In this document: piece after piece, positions 34,197 through 43,264 of the stretch
How positions within the stretch are numbered: position 1 is the stretch's first letter
Layout of the letters: every line of letters begins with the position of its first letter
Origin: JAFLCM01 sp046154665
GTDB lineage: Bacteria; Planctomycetota; Phycisphaerae; Phycisphaerales; UBA1924
Assembly (NCBI GenBank): GCA_046154665.1
Contig: JBJXFG010000042.1
Location: forward strand, 45,925-109,924
DNA: 64,000 nt
Direction: 5' to 3'
The notes under the pieces: model-generated
Seen by the model: the letters and a program-made list of their open reading frames with translations, nothing else
Told to the model about the DNA's origin: nothing
The model's database searches: none
Position numbers and translations under genes: made by a program

Positions 34197-34679
34197 ATGC
34201 CCTCCGTACCCCTCGATCTCACCCCCCCCGACCACACGGCGGAGCATCGCGTGCTCATCGTCACCGGCGCCCACCTGCGGGCTGAAGCCGCCGATCGGCC
34301 GCTGGCGTATCGCCTGCGCCATCAGATGCTCGAGTGGTGGGCGAAGCAGGCCGCCGGCGCGGCGGATGACGCCGCCTTCGAAAAACCCAGCGTCATAGTC
34401 TGCTCGGATGTCTGGTACCTCAACAACGACGACCTCCGCGTGCTGCCCACCGTCAGCATCGGCGGCCCCGGCGTCAACGCCCTGTCCGCCTTCCTCACCG
34501 AAAGACTCCCCGGCGTCTTCACCGTCGCCAACGTCCTCACCGTCCAGATGGACATCGAACTCATCGACCCCGTCGTGAACATCTGGGGCATGGACCACCA
34601 GACCACCGTCGCCGCCCTTGACGCGTTTGTTGAGCGGTACCTCGACCACTTCATGCGAAGAGCCTGCGCGGCGGCGTGA
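34197..34679 (+). CDS. hypothetical protein (Rossmann-like, unrecognised)
   Basis: A 160-residue soluble protein. HRVLIVTGAHLRAEAADRPL, KPSVIVCSDVWYLNND and PTVSIGGPGVNALSAFL suggest alternating strands and helices of a small Rossmann-like fold. The C-terminus carries DHQTTVAALDAFVERYLDHF. I do not recognise the family. No ribosome-binding site is visible: the ATG follows a C-tract. It is in the same direction as the TIR gene 187 bp downstream. Confidence 0.75.
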   Translation: MPSVPLDLTPPDHTAEHRVLIVTGAHLRAEAADRPLAYRLRHQMLEWWAKQAAGAADDAAFEKPSVIVCSDVWYLNNDDLRVLPTVSIGGPGVNALSAFLTERLPGVFTVANVLTVQMDIELIDPVVNIWGMDHQTTVAALDAFVERYLDHFMRRACAAA

Positions 34680-34718
34680 GACGGGAGAACGAATGGAGAA
34701 GCAGGGGGTGATGTGCCA

Positions 34719-34792
34719 CGACGCTCGGCGCTTCGCCGAGCGTCGGGCGGAAGGCCGCGGTGCTCGGGGCACGACGGGCCGCGGACGGCCCG
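34719..34792. repeat. pair of palindromes (types E and F)
   Basis: CGACGCTCGGCG-CTT-CGCCGAGCGTCG (34719-34745) is a perfect 12-bp stem. CGGGCCG-CGGA-CGGCCCG (34775-34792) is a 7-bp stem whose complementary strand has a TCCG loop. Together they lie between the hypothetical gene and the TIR gene. Confidence 0.8.
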
Positions 34793-34865
34793 CCGTGGCA
34801 TGTGGCGGGGTGTCAGGCACCCGTCTTTGAGTGGATGTGTAGAATCTCAGGTGCCGGAGAAGACC

Positions 34866-35720
34866 ATGAACTCAGAGGCCGTCAGTCACGCTATTGAGAA
34901 GCCGGAAGTGTTTATCAGCCACGCTGCAAGCGATGCAGCGTTTGCGTCCGCAATTGAGAACGAGATTCGACGCACGTTTGCCAACGGCGTAGACGTCTTC
35001 TGCACGAGTTCGCCAGGTGCGATCAGGCCGGGTAGCGATTGGCTTGCAGAGGTCGAAGGCCGGCTCAAACGCTGTAAAGCGGTTATCGTCGTTGTCACTC
35101 CCGTTTCGATCGAGCGTCCTTGGTTGTGGTTCGAGATCGGAGCGACATGGGCCAATGGACGCATTGGAAACTGCCGCATTTACCCGGTTTGTGCAAAGGA
35201 GATTGATCTCGCGCAGCTGCCGCCTCCTCTTGGCAGGCTACAAGCTCTGTCTCTCGCCAAGGCGGGAGACCTCAAAATGCTGTTCGAATCGCTTGTCCAG
35301 CAGTTCGGATTCGGAAACCTCAAGGACTTCAAGGCCTCGGGCATAATGGCAAGGATTCCGAAGTACTCGACGATCAAAATGGCGCCAGAGGATTCAGATT
35401 CGAGAACATTCTATCATGGAAAGTATTCTGGATACAATGATGAAGAGCTGCAAGATGTACTAGTAACATACTATATCAACGAGCAAGTTCGAAGGTGGGA
35501 GAGATCCCGTTTCGAGCGTGAGTATGAATCTAATGTCTTGGGAGGGCGACTCGTGCATTATCGACAGGTTGATCGCGAGTTGGACTTGCCGGCCGGGACT
35601 TCTTCGCGACTGCTGATATTGGCTGCAGAAAGCGCCGGACTTGTAGTCGCCGCCCAGTCCGCGAACACGGTGCGATTCGGAATCGGAGGTTCGCTTGCGA
35701 AGCGGCTAACTCTGGAATGA
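34866..35720 (+). CDS. TIR-domain protein with unknown C-terminal domain
   Basis: A 284-residue protein. The TIR domain (about 12-150) begins PEVFISHAASDAAFASAI and holds GAIRPGSDWLAEVEGRLKRC and RPWLWFEIGATWANG; Glu90 is at the position of the NADase catalytic Glu in the W-x-x-x-E region. The C-terminal approximately 110 residues are charged and may form a winged helix (EELQDVLVTYYINEQVRRWE). Bacterial TIR proteins often cleave NAD+ in antiphage defence. Codon use in the C-terminal half is AT-rich, suggesting acquisition. GGAGAA precedes the ATG. Confidence 0.85.
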   Translation: MNSEAVSHAIEKPEVFISHAASDAAFASAIENEIRRTFANGVDVFCTSSPGAIRPGSDWLAEVEGRLKRCKAVIVVVTPVSIERPWLWFEIGATWANGRIGNCRIYPVCAKEIDLAQLPPPLGRLQALSLAKAGDLKMLFESLVQQFGFGNLKDFKASGIMARIPKYSTIKMAPEDSDSRTFYHGKYSGYNDEELQDVLVTYYINEQVRRWERSRFEREYESNVLGGRLVHYRQVDRELDLPAGTSSRLLILAAESAGLVVAAQSANTVRFGIGGSLAKRLTLE

Positions 35721-35794
35721 TACGAATCTCGCTTGGCCCCCGCGCTCGTGACCACCGCGTGGCGGTTGGCCGGGCCAACCAAAGAGCTTCGAAG

Positions 35795-35934
35795 GGTGGC
35801 ATGGCCAAGTCCTCTTGGCCATGCTCCTGACGGCCGCCGCCACTTCGTTCAGAGCATGGCCAAGCTTCGCTTGACCATGCCACCCGCCCATCCCGTCCGT
35901 CATGCTCAAACAAGAGGTTTGAGCATGCCACCCA
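35795..35934. repeat. cluster of palindromic repeats type C
   Basis: Three related palindromes: 35795-35827 (GCATGGCCAAG-TCCT-CTTGGCCATGC), 35853-35886 (its inverted partner, ending CCATGCCACCC) and 35902-35934 (CATGCTCAAAC...GTTTGAGCATG, then CCACCC). They fill the gap between the convergent TIR and ftsH genes and could terminate transcription from both sides. Confidence 0.85.
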
Positions 35935-35949
35935 GCGCCTGCGCGTCGC

Positions 35950-38082
<2,133 letters not shown>

Positions 38083-38439
38083 GCGTGATTTCAATCGTGC
38101 TCCGTTGCAACTGTGCGATGCCCGACAAAAGAGCCCCGAGCGTGAGCGAGCGGGACGAACCACCGAGTGTGCCGATTCAATCTGAAGGCCCGTCGCTTCC
38201 GAGAGCCCCGTTGCCGACGCTCCGAGCTCGTTGTTCGGAGGCTCGCCGTTCCGGGTTCGACATTCCGTGCGATCGTGTCTCGCATCGGCTCAATCCTGCC
38301 GGGGCCCGCGCCTAACGCCGGAAGACCCCATCACCAGATCGGCGGAGTTTAGGCCGCGAACTACCATCCGCCTGAAGGTTCGTGAACTGTCAGGGCGGCC
38401 CCGTGCGCCCATCCGATACCACCGAGAAACCGCCCGGAT
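38083..38439. other. intergenic region upstream of ftsH with a solo repeat arm
   Basis: It contains GAGCCCCGAGCGTGAGCGAG at 38131-38150, the left arm of the palindromic family seen at 45308 and 47154, with no clear right arm. The rest of the approximately 355 bp holds no recognisable gene and should include the ftsH promoter. Confidence 0.5.
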
Positions 38440-39336
38440 TCAAGCCTTCGCACTCCCGCCGTAGGTACACGACGTGCGGTCGGTTTCCCACACCGTCATC
38501 GAGACCAGCTCGACGTCTTGGCGTTCGTGCCGCAGGGCCGCTTGGAGTCGCTCGAAAAACACGCGGGCAATGTTCTCGACTGACGGGTTGAGCCCCCCGA
38601 ACTCGGCGAACGGGGCCGTGTCCTTGTTCAGGTGGGTGTGGTCGAAGGGCTCAACGATCGCCTCGGCGGTGAGGCGCTCGAGGTCCGCCACCGTGAAGGG
38701 GTTGCCTGAGTCCGGATCGATTGCCACAGCGGGCTCGACGCGGTAGTTGTGCCCGTGTCCGCTGGGGTTATTGCAGCGCCCGAAAGTCTGTCGGTTTTGC
38801 TCGTCAGAGAGCGCCGGGACATGCAGGCGGTGGGCCGCGGCGAGGTCGAAGCGCTGCCGCATGACCACCCGAGATGATGGAGCCGCGCTGGTCACTTCCA
38901 CACTGTAGGTGGGGGTGAGATGCCAGCGAAGGCTTGACAGCGGGACAGGCAAAGCCTTCTCGCAGCACTGGAACAGCACCCACATGATCTCGGCGGGCTC
39001 GATGTGCGGTCGCTCGTGACAAGCGCGCTCAATCAGGGTCACCACGGCGGAGCGCACGGCAAGGTCGACATCCTTGATGTTGACGAGATACCCGGTTCGT
39101 GGGTCGGGCTCGCCAATGCAGACGGCTTCGATTTCGTAATAGCGTCCGAGTCCGCGCATGGCGGGCACGCCGCCGAAACCGTTGTGGTGGCGTGGCTCAG
39201 CGGGTCCCGATCCTTTGATGTCCTCCCGCGCCGCCATCTTGGCAGCGAATTGCCCAAAACCGGCCTCGCCGCCCGAGGCCGCAGTGGGGGGGGGAGGGTT
39301 CACACAGAAACGGACGATGCGACGGAGCTCAACCAT
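38440..39336 (-). CDS. 6-pyruvoyl-tetrahydropterin synthase/QueD-like protein with duplicated fold
   Basis: A 298-residue protein made of two T-fold halves. The C-terminal half (about 158-295) is a typical PTPS/QueD unit with zinc His residues in AAAHRLH and SGHGHNYRVEP and a catalytic FDHTHLN motif. The N-terminal half (about 60-150) has the same outline (RYYEIEAVCIGEP) but lacks the His triad. Family members make 6-carboxytetrahydropterin (queuosine) or tetrahydropterins. Normal QueD is about 120-140 residues, so this is an enlarged form. It is divergent from the glutathione peroxidase gene by 29 bp. Confidence 0.82.
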   Translation of the reverse strand: MVELRRIVRFCVNPPPPTAASGGEAGFGQFAAKMAAREDIKGSGPAEPRHHNGFGGVPAMRGLGRYYEIEAVCIGEPDPRTGYLVNIKDVDLAVRSAVVTLIERACHERPHIEPAEIMWVLFQCCEKALPVPLSSLRWHLTPTYSVEVTSAAPSSRVVMRQRFDLAAAHRLHVPALSDEQNRQTFGRCNNPSGHGHNYRVEPAVAIDPDSGNPFTVADLERLTAEAIVEPFDHTHLNKDTAPFAEFGGLNPSVENIARVFFERLQAALRHERQDVELVSMTVWETDRTSCTYGGSAKA

Positions 39337-39365
39337 GGGGCAGCGCCGACTGTAGGATCATGGTC

Positions 39366-39992
39366 ATGAAGAAGACCCTTGCTGCTGTGTTGTTCGCCGG
39401 GATGCTCGCGGGTGGATTCGCGATGAGCGGGATGTCGCCTCAGGCGGAAGCGCCGGCAGCCGGCGCGCCGGGGGGCGCCTCGGACAAGCCCGCCGCGGCC
39501 TCGGCGTATGTGCTCGCCCATACCCTCAAAGACATCGACGGCAACGACGTCAACCTCGAATCGTTCAAGGGCAAGGTCGTCCTGATGGTGAACGTGGCGA
39601 GCAAGTGCGGCTATACGCCGCAATACAAGGGGCTGCAAGAGCTCTACGAGAAGAAGAAGGACGCCGGTCTGGTGATCCTGGGCTTCCCCGCCAACGAGTT
39701 CGGCGGGCAGGAACCCGGCAGCGAGGCCGACATCAAGCAGTTCTGCCACGACACCTACAAGGTGACCTTCCCGATGTTCTCGAAGATCTCGGTCAAGGGC
39801 GAGAAGCAGCACCCGCTCTACAAGCAGCTCGCGTCCCAGCCCGCGCCCGTCGGCGGCGACCCGAAGTGGAACTTCACCAAGTTCCTCGTCGACCGCGAGG
39901 GCAACGTCGTCGCCCGCTTCGACTCCCGCGTCGCGCCGGACGACCGGAAGCTGACCGACAAGGTCGACGAGCTGCTCGCGGCGGCGAAGTGA
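39366..39992 (+). CDS. exported glutathione peroxidase-family protein
   Basis: A 208-residue thiol peroxidase. A signal peptide (MKKTLAAVLFAGMLAGGFAM) and an Ala/Pro-rich spacer precede the GPx domain. The catalytic Cys81 lies in NVASKCGYTPQY, the Gln in GFPANEFGGQEPG and the Trp in WNFTKFLVD, completing the catalytic set. It reduces hydroperoxides, probably with thioredoxin-like donors in the periplasm. AGGA is well placed for the ATG at 39366; an ATG six bases earlier is also possible. Confidence 0.93.
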   Translation: MKKTLAAVLFAGMLAGGFAMSGMSPQAEAPAAGAPGGASDKPAAASAYVLAHTLKDIDGNDVNLESFKGKVVLMVNVASKCGYTPQYKGLQELYEKKKDAGLVILGFPANEFGGQEPGSEADIKQFCHDTYKVTFPMFSKISVKGEKQHPLYKQLASQPAPVGGDPKWNFTKFLVDREGNVVARFDSRVAPDDRKLTDKVDELLAAAK

Positions 39993-40106
39993 GCCAGCCG
40001 ACGGATGGATATGGTGTTTTTCGGCACCGAACCGTCGCGGCGTGGGGTGGCATGCGCCAACGCCTTGCTCGCTCAATCTGAATCGGAAAGACTGCGACGA
40101 CGCGCT

Positions 40107-40511
40107 TCAGCGCGTAAGCCACCGCGTGATCGCCATCCCCGCGCCGCACGCCGCGAGGCTGAGTGCGTTGGACAGCACCACATACAGCGCCGCCTTGCCC
40201 CACTGGCCCGTCTCGGCGAGACGGAGCGATTCGAGGGCGAAGGCGGAGAAGGTGGTGTAGCCGCCCAGCACGCCGACGATGAGCCCGAGGCGGAACTCTT
40301 CGCGTTCGAGCCACGATGCCGACGAAGCGGCGAGCACGCCGATGGCCAGGCAGCCGGAAACGTTGACGGCGAGCGTGCCGACGGGGAACGCGACGGCGCT
40401 GCCATCAAGGACCGGCGCGGGCCCGGCGAACCTCTGAGCGGCACCGGCGAGCGCGAAACGCAGCACGCCGCCGAGGCCCGCGCCGAAGAAGATGCACAGC
40501 CAGGTGAGCAT
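40107..40511 (-). CDS. crcB: fluoride channel CrcB/Fluc
   Basis: A 134-residue protein with four hydrophobic helices. GAGLGGVLRFALAG opens the first, FPVGTLAVNVSGC carries the conserved Asn of the fluoride pore, and GGYTTFSAFALE carries the Phe-box motif. It exports fluoride as a dual-topology dimer. The stop codon lies inside a small palindrome (ACGCGC-TTCA-GCGCGT, 40100-40115). No fluoride riboswitch was recognised upstream. Confidence 0.93.
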   Translation of the reverse strand: MLTWLCIFFGAGLGGVLRFALAGAAQRFAGPAPVLDGSAVAFPVGTLAVNVSGCLAIGVLAASSASWLEREEFRLGLIVGVLGGYTTFSAFALESLRLAETGQWGKAALYVVLSNALSLAACGAGMAITRWLTR

Positions 40512-40560
40512 GCGGGCACGATAGCGGCGGGACGCGATCGGTTTGCGCGGTGCGTCCGAC

Positions 40561-40654
40561 TGACTGTCCGCAGGTCAGTGCTGAAGTCGAAAAGGCCCCA
40601 AGCGCCATCTGCAAGTCGCACGCCTGGCACTGACCCGAGGACGGGTCAGTGGCA
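40561..40654. repeat. palindromic repeats type D
   Basis: CACTGACCCG-AGGA-CGGGTCAGTG within 40625-40654 is a perfect 10-bp stem (TCCT loop on the other strand). A weaker relative built on CTGAC...GTCAG lies at about 40560-40580. The strong hairpin overlaps the end of the kinase-like gene and provides its TGA stop. Confidence 0.85.
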
Positions 40655-41464
40655 CAACGCGGCGTTGGGTTCGTGGGCACGCTCGCTCGGTCGCGCACCT
40701 CTCGCGTCAGGTTTTTCGAAGAACACCGAGGGGCTCGGGCCGACGCGGGTCGCGTCGTCTCGCGCCCACGCCGTGACTTCGAACGTGGCTCCGAGGGCTC
40801 GCGCGAAGCGGACGGCCTTGTGCTGGATGATCCCGCCGTCGAGCGACAGCGCGTCGTCGTAGTGCAGCGTGCGGAACCGATGCGCCCCGGCGCGGTCGAG
40901 ATTCGGGTCGCGGTCGTAGACGCCCGGCACATCTTTGATGAGTCGGCATCGCTCAGCGCCGGCGTGGGCGGCGATGAAGATCGCCGTGATGTCCGAGCCG
41001 CCTCGGCCCAAGAGGCACAGGTTGCCGTGGTCATCCTGCGCGATGAAGCCGGGGACGACGGCGACCTCCGCGGCGTCAAGTGTGCGTTCGAGCGCGGCAA
41101 GATTGATCGAACACGGGTCGGCGTCCGCGCCGTCGCCTCGGGCGCGGAGTGCGAGCGCGCCGGGGCCGAGGGTTCGGGCGCGCAAGCCCGCCGCGCTCAG
41201 CGCGAGGGTGAGCTGCGCGGCGGTGGTGAACTCGCCCGTGGCGAGCAGCATGGCGAGTGCGGCGGGGTCGTGGTCCGCACCGGCGTGCAGCGCGCGAGCC
41301 TCGGCCAGCAGGCGGTCGGTGGTTCCTTCGAAGGCCGACACGATGGCGACAACCTTGGTGCCCGCGCCGTTCCATCGGCGGACTTCGGCGATGGCGTGGG
41401 TGAAATCGCGCGGGCCGCGCAGCACCGAGCCGCCGAACTTGAGAACGGTTAGAAGGTGGCGCAC
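40646..41464 (-). CDS. aspartokinase-like amino acid kinase without ACT domains
   Basis: A 272-residue amino-acid kinase. The N-terminus is LLTVLKFGGSVL (the K-F-G-G-S motif), ATGEFTTAAQLT follows, and LLGRGGSDITAIFIA is the second glycine motif, as in aspartokinase. The chain stops where regulatory ACT domains would begin, so it is catalytic-domain only. The GTG at 41464 has a near-perfect GGAGGTG 5 nt upstream and overlaps the preceding gene by 16 bp. It probably phosphorylates aspartate at the entry to homoserine/methionine synthesis. Its stop codon lies in palindrome D. Confidence 0.82.
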   Translation of the reverse strand: MRHLLTVLKFGGSVLRGPRDFTHAIAEVRRWNGAGTKVVAIVSAFEGTTDRLLAEARALHAGADHDPAALAMLLATGEFTTAAQLTLALSAAGLRARTLGPGALALRARGDGADADPCSINLAALERTLDAAEVAVVPGFIAQDDHGNLCLLGRGGSDITAIFIAAHAGAERCRLIKDVPGVYDRDPNLDRAGAHRFRTLHYDDALSLDGGIIQHKAVRFARALGATFEVTAWARDDATRVGPSPSVFFEKPDARGARPSERAHEPNAALCH

Positions 41465-42840
41465 GCGGTCACCTCCTTTGCTTCGGCGAGCGCTTCGGCC
41501 AGCACCGGTCGGAGATCGGTGCCACCTTGAGCCGGGGAAACGGAGTCGGCCCGGAGAGCCGACGTACCAAAGGCCGACGTACCGAGAGCGGCTTCGATTG
41601 CCTGAGCGAGATCGTTGATGATGTCGGCGGGGTCTTCGAGGCCGACACTCAGCCGCACCAGCCCGTCGGTGAGGCCGACGCGTTCGCGCTGCTCCTTCGG
41701 CACGTCGGCGTGGGTCATGCTGGCGGGGTGGGTGATGAGGGTCTCGACGCTGCCGACGTGCTCGACGAGCGCGCAGAGTTTGACGCCGTTCAGCAGCGCG
41801 ATGCCCGCCGGGGTGCCGCCCTCGATCTCGAATGAGACGACGTTTCCGTGGAGGTTGCCCTTGTGCTGCCGATGCGCGAGCTCTCGCTGCGGGAAGTCGT
41901 GCAGCCCGGGATAGTTCACGCGCTTCACGGCGGGGTGCACCGCCAGCCACTCGGCCACCTGCTGGGCGTGCAGCGACTGCTGCTTGATGCGCACGGCGAG
42001 GGTCTTGACGCCGTTGGTCGTGAGCCAGGCATTGAAAGGGGTCTGGATGCCGCCGGTGGACTTGCGGATGAACCGGACGCGCTCGAGCAGCGTCTCGTCG
42101 CGCGAGACGACCGACCCCCCCAGCGCCACCGAGTGACCCTCGATCTGCTTGGTGGTCGCGTAGACACTGATATCGGCGCCGAGATCAAGCGGGCGCTGCA
42201 GCACCGGCGTGAGAAAGGTGTTGTCCACCGCGAGCCTGATCTCGGGAGCGATCGACTCGCGCGCCCCGCGCACGGCGTCCGCCACGGCGGCGATATCGGT
42301 CAGTCGAAGCGTGGGGTTCGCCGGCGTCTCAATGAACACCAGCCTGGTCCGCGCCGTGATCGCGGCTCGCACCGCGCTCACATCGGCGGCGTCGACGAAG
42401 GTGCAGGTGATGCCCAGCTCACTGAGGACTTGCCGGAACAGACGCACGGTGCCGCCGTAGATCGCTTCACCGACCACCGCGTGGTCCCCGGCGCGAAGCA
42501 GCGCGAGAAACAGCGCGGTCTCGGCGGCGAGGCCCGTCGAAAAGGTGACGGCGGGCGGCGCATCTTCGAGCGTGCCGAGTACATCTTCGAGGTGATCGAC
42601 GGTGGGGTTGCCGACGCGGGAGTAGGTGGGGCCGTCGATGTCGGAGACGGCGCGGTGCAGGTAGGTGGTGGATTGAACGATGCCGGGGACGAGCGGGCGG
42701 GGCGTGCCGGTGGTGGGGCGCGGCGTGGGGTGGAGGGCGCGGGTGGAGGGAGAGAGTGGGCGCGGCGGCGAGACGCCTGTGGTGCTGCCGAGGTCGGGAA
42801 TGGCGAGGGGTCGGGTGGCGTCGGAGTTCGAGAACGACAT
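41449..42840 (-). CDS. cystathionine gamma-synthase/O-acylhomoserine sulfhydrylase-like PLP enzyme
   Basis: A 463-residue member of the Cys/Met metabolism PLP family. PGIVQSTTYLHR and YSRVGNPTVDHLE are near the N-terminus, IETPANPTLRLTD follows, and the PLP-binding Lys is in YATTKQIEGHSVA (residues 228-240, Lys232). LVEHVGSVETLITHPASMTH is typical of the C-terminal domain. It makes cystathionine or homocysteine from an O-acylhomoserine. Residues about 420-433 come from half of a type A palindrome (TSALRAD), inserted in frame near the C-terminus. The gene lies behind a probable SAM riboswitch and is coupled to the aspartokinase-like gene. Confidence 0.9.
   Translation of the reverse strand: MSFSNSDATRPLAIPDLGSTTGVSPPRPLSPSTRALHPTPRPTTGTPRPLVPGIVQSTTYLHRAVSDIDGPTYSRVGNPTVDHLEDVLGTLEDAPPAVTFSTGLAAETALFLALLRAGDHAVVGEAIYGGTVRLFRQVLSELGITCTFVDAADVSAVRAAITARTRLVFIETPANPTLRLTDIAAVADAVRGARESIAPEIRLAVDNTFLTPVLQRPLDLGADISVYATTKQIEGHSVALGGSVVSRDETLLERVRFIRKSTGGIQTPFNAWLTTNGVKTLAVRIKQQSLHAQQVAEWLAVHPAVKRVNYPGLHDFPQRELAHRQHKGNLHGNVVSFEIEGGTPAGIALLNGVKLCALVEHVGSVETLITHPASMTHADVPKEQRERVGLTDGLVRLSVGLEDPADIINDLAQAIEAALGTSAFGTSALRADSVSPAQGGTDLRPVLAEALAEAKEVTACATF
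41543..41583. repeat. palindromic repeat type A, half copy inside a gene
   Basis: The segment at 41543-41568 matches the right arm of the type A element at 55220-55248, with one mismatch over 26 bp (it ends GAGAGCCGACGTACC). A second fragment, GGCCGACGTACC, follows at 41572-41583. It lies in frame in the PLP-enzyme gene. Confidence 0.85.
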
Positions 42841-42887
42841 GTGGGCCGTGACCTTTCACGGCATCGAGAGGCGGTCGATCTCGCGGG

Positions 42888-42907
42888 GGTGACGCCGAAC
42901 ATCGGCG
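42888..42907 (-). terminator. hairpin between riboswitch and start codon
   Basis: Minus-strand GACGCCGATGTTCGGCGTC forms an 8-bp stem between the aptamer and the ATG at 42840. It has no following U-run, so control by Rho or at translation is as likely as intrinsic termination. Confidence 0.4.
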
Positions 42908-42950
42908 TCGTTTTTGCCTGCGGGCGTCTCCTTGAGAGAGCCTTTGGGCC

Positions 42951-43090
42951 GCATCTGGTGAATCCGAATGGACACTTCGGAAGCCCCCGCGAGGGGCTGA
43001 CCTCGGCACCGCGGCCTTTGATTTCCCTTGTTCTGCTGGGAAAAGGCTCGGTTGCCGCCCGGGCGAATGCTCGCTCGGGACTCTTGATGC
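42951..43090 (-). promoter_or_regulatory. probable SAM riboswitch (SAM-I/SAM-IV clan)
   Basis: On the minus strand the leader of the PLP-enzyme gene reads GCATCAAGAG, a P2 hairpin (CCCGAGCG/CGCCCGGG), CGGCAACCG, a long P3 (GCCTTTTCCC/GGGAAATCAAAGGC), GGTGCCGAGGTCAGC, then hairpins GCCCC-TCGC-GGGGGC and TCCGAA/TTCGGA, and finally GATGC, which closes P1 with GCATC. The ATCAAGAG, GGCAACC and GGTGCC boxes occur in this order in SAM-I-type aptamers. The P2 is shorter than in classical SAM-I. A hairpin at 42888-42907 could form the expression platform. Confidence 0.65.
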
Positions 43091-43133
43091 TGGGAGGAGG
43101 GTACCGCCGTGCGCCGGCGTGTCAAGCAAAAAC

Positions 43134-43232
43134 CAGAACCCCGACCGTGAGGGAGGGGCCTCCAGGGGTCTGCTCATGGTTCCTCATGCTGGCTGGCTCG
43201 CGCGAAGCCCCTCCCACACGGTCGGGGTTCTG
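43134..43232. repeat. palindromic repeat type G
   Basis: The left arm CAGAACCCCGACCGTGAGGG (43134) and right arm CACACGGTCGGGGTTCTG (ending 43232) are near-perfect inverted copies with an approximately 40-bp centre. It lies between the riboswitch and the OPT transporter start, so it occupies the divergent promoter region. Confidence 0.85.
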
Positions 43233-43264
43233 CGTGTCCCGCATCGCCGTGTAAAGTGACACGC

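Noticed and set aside
40512..40645. Fluoride riboswitch upstream of crcB
   Set aside because: I looked for the crcB-motif core and did not find it; the region is filled by type D palindromes.
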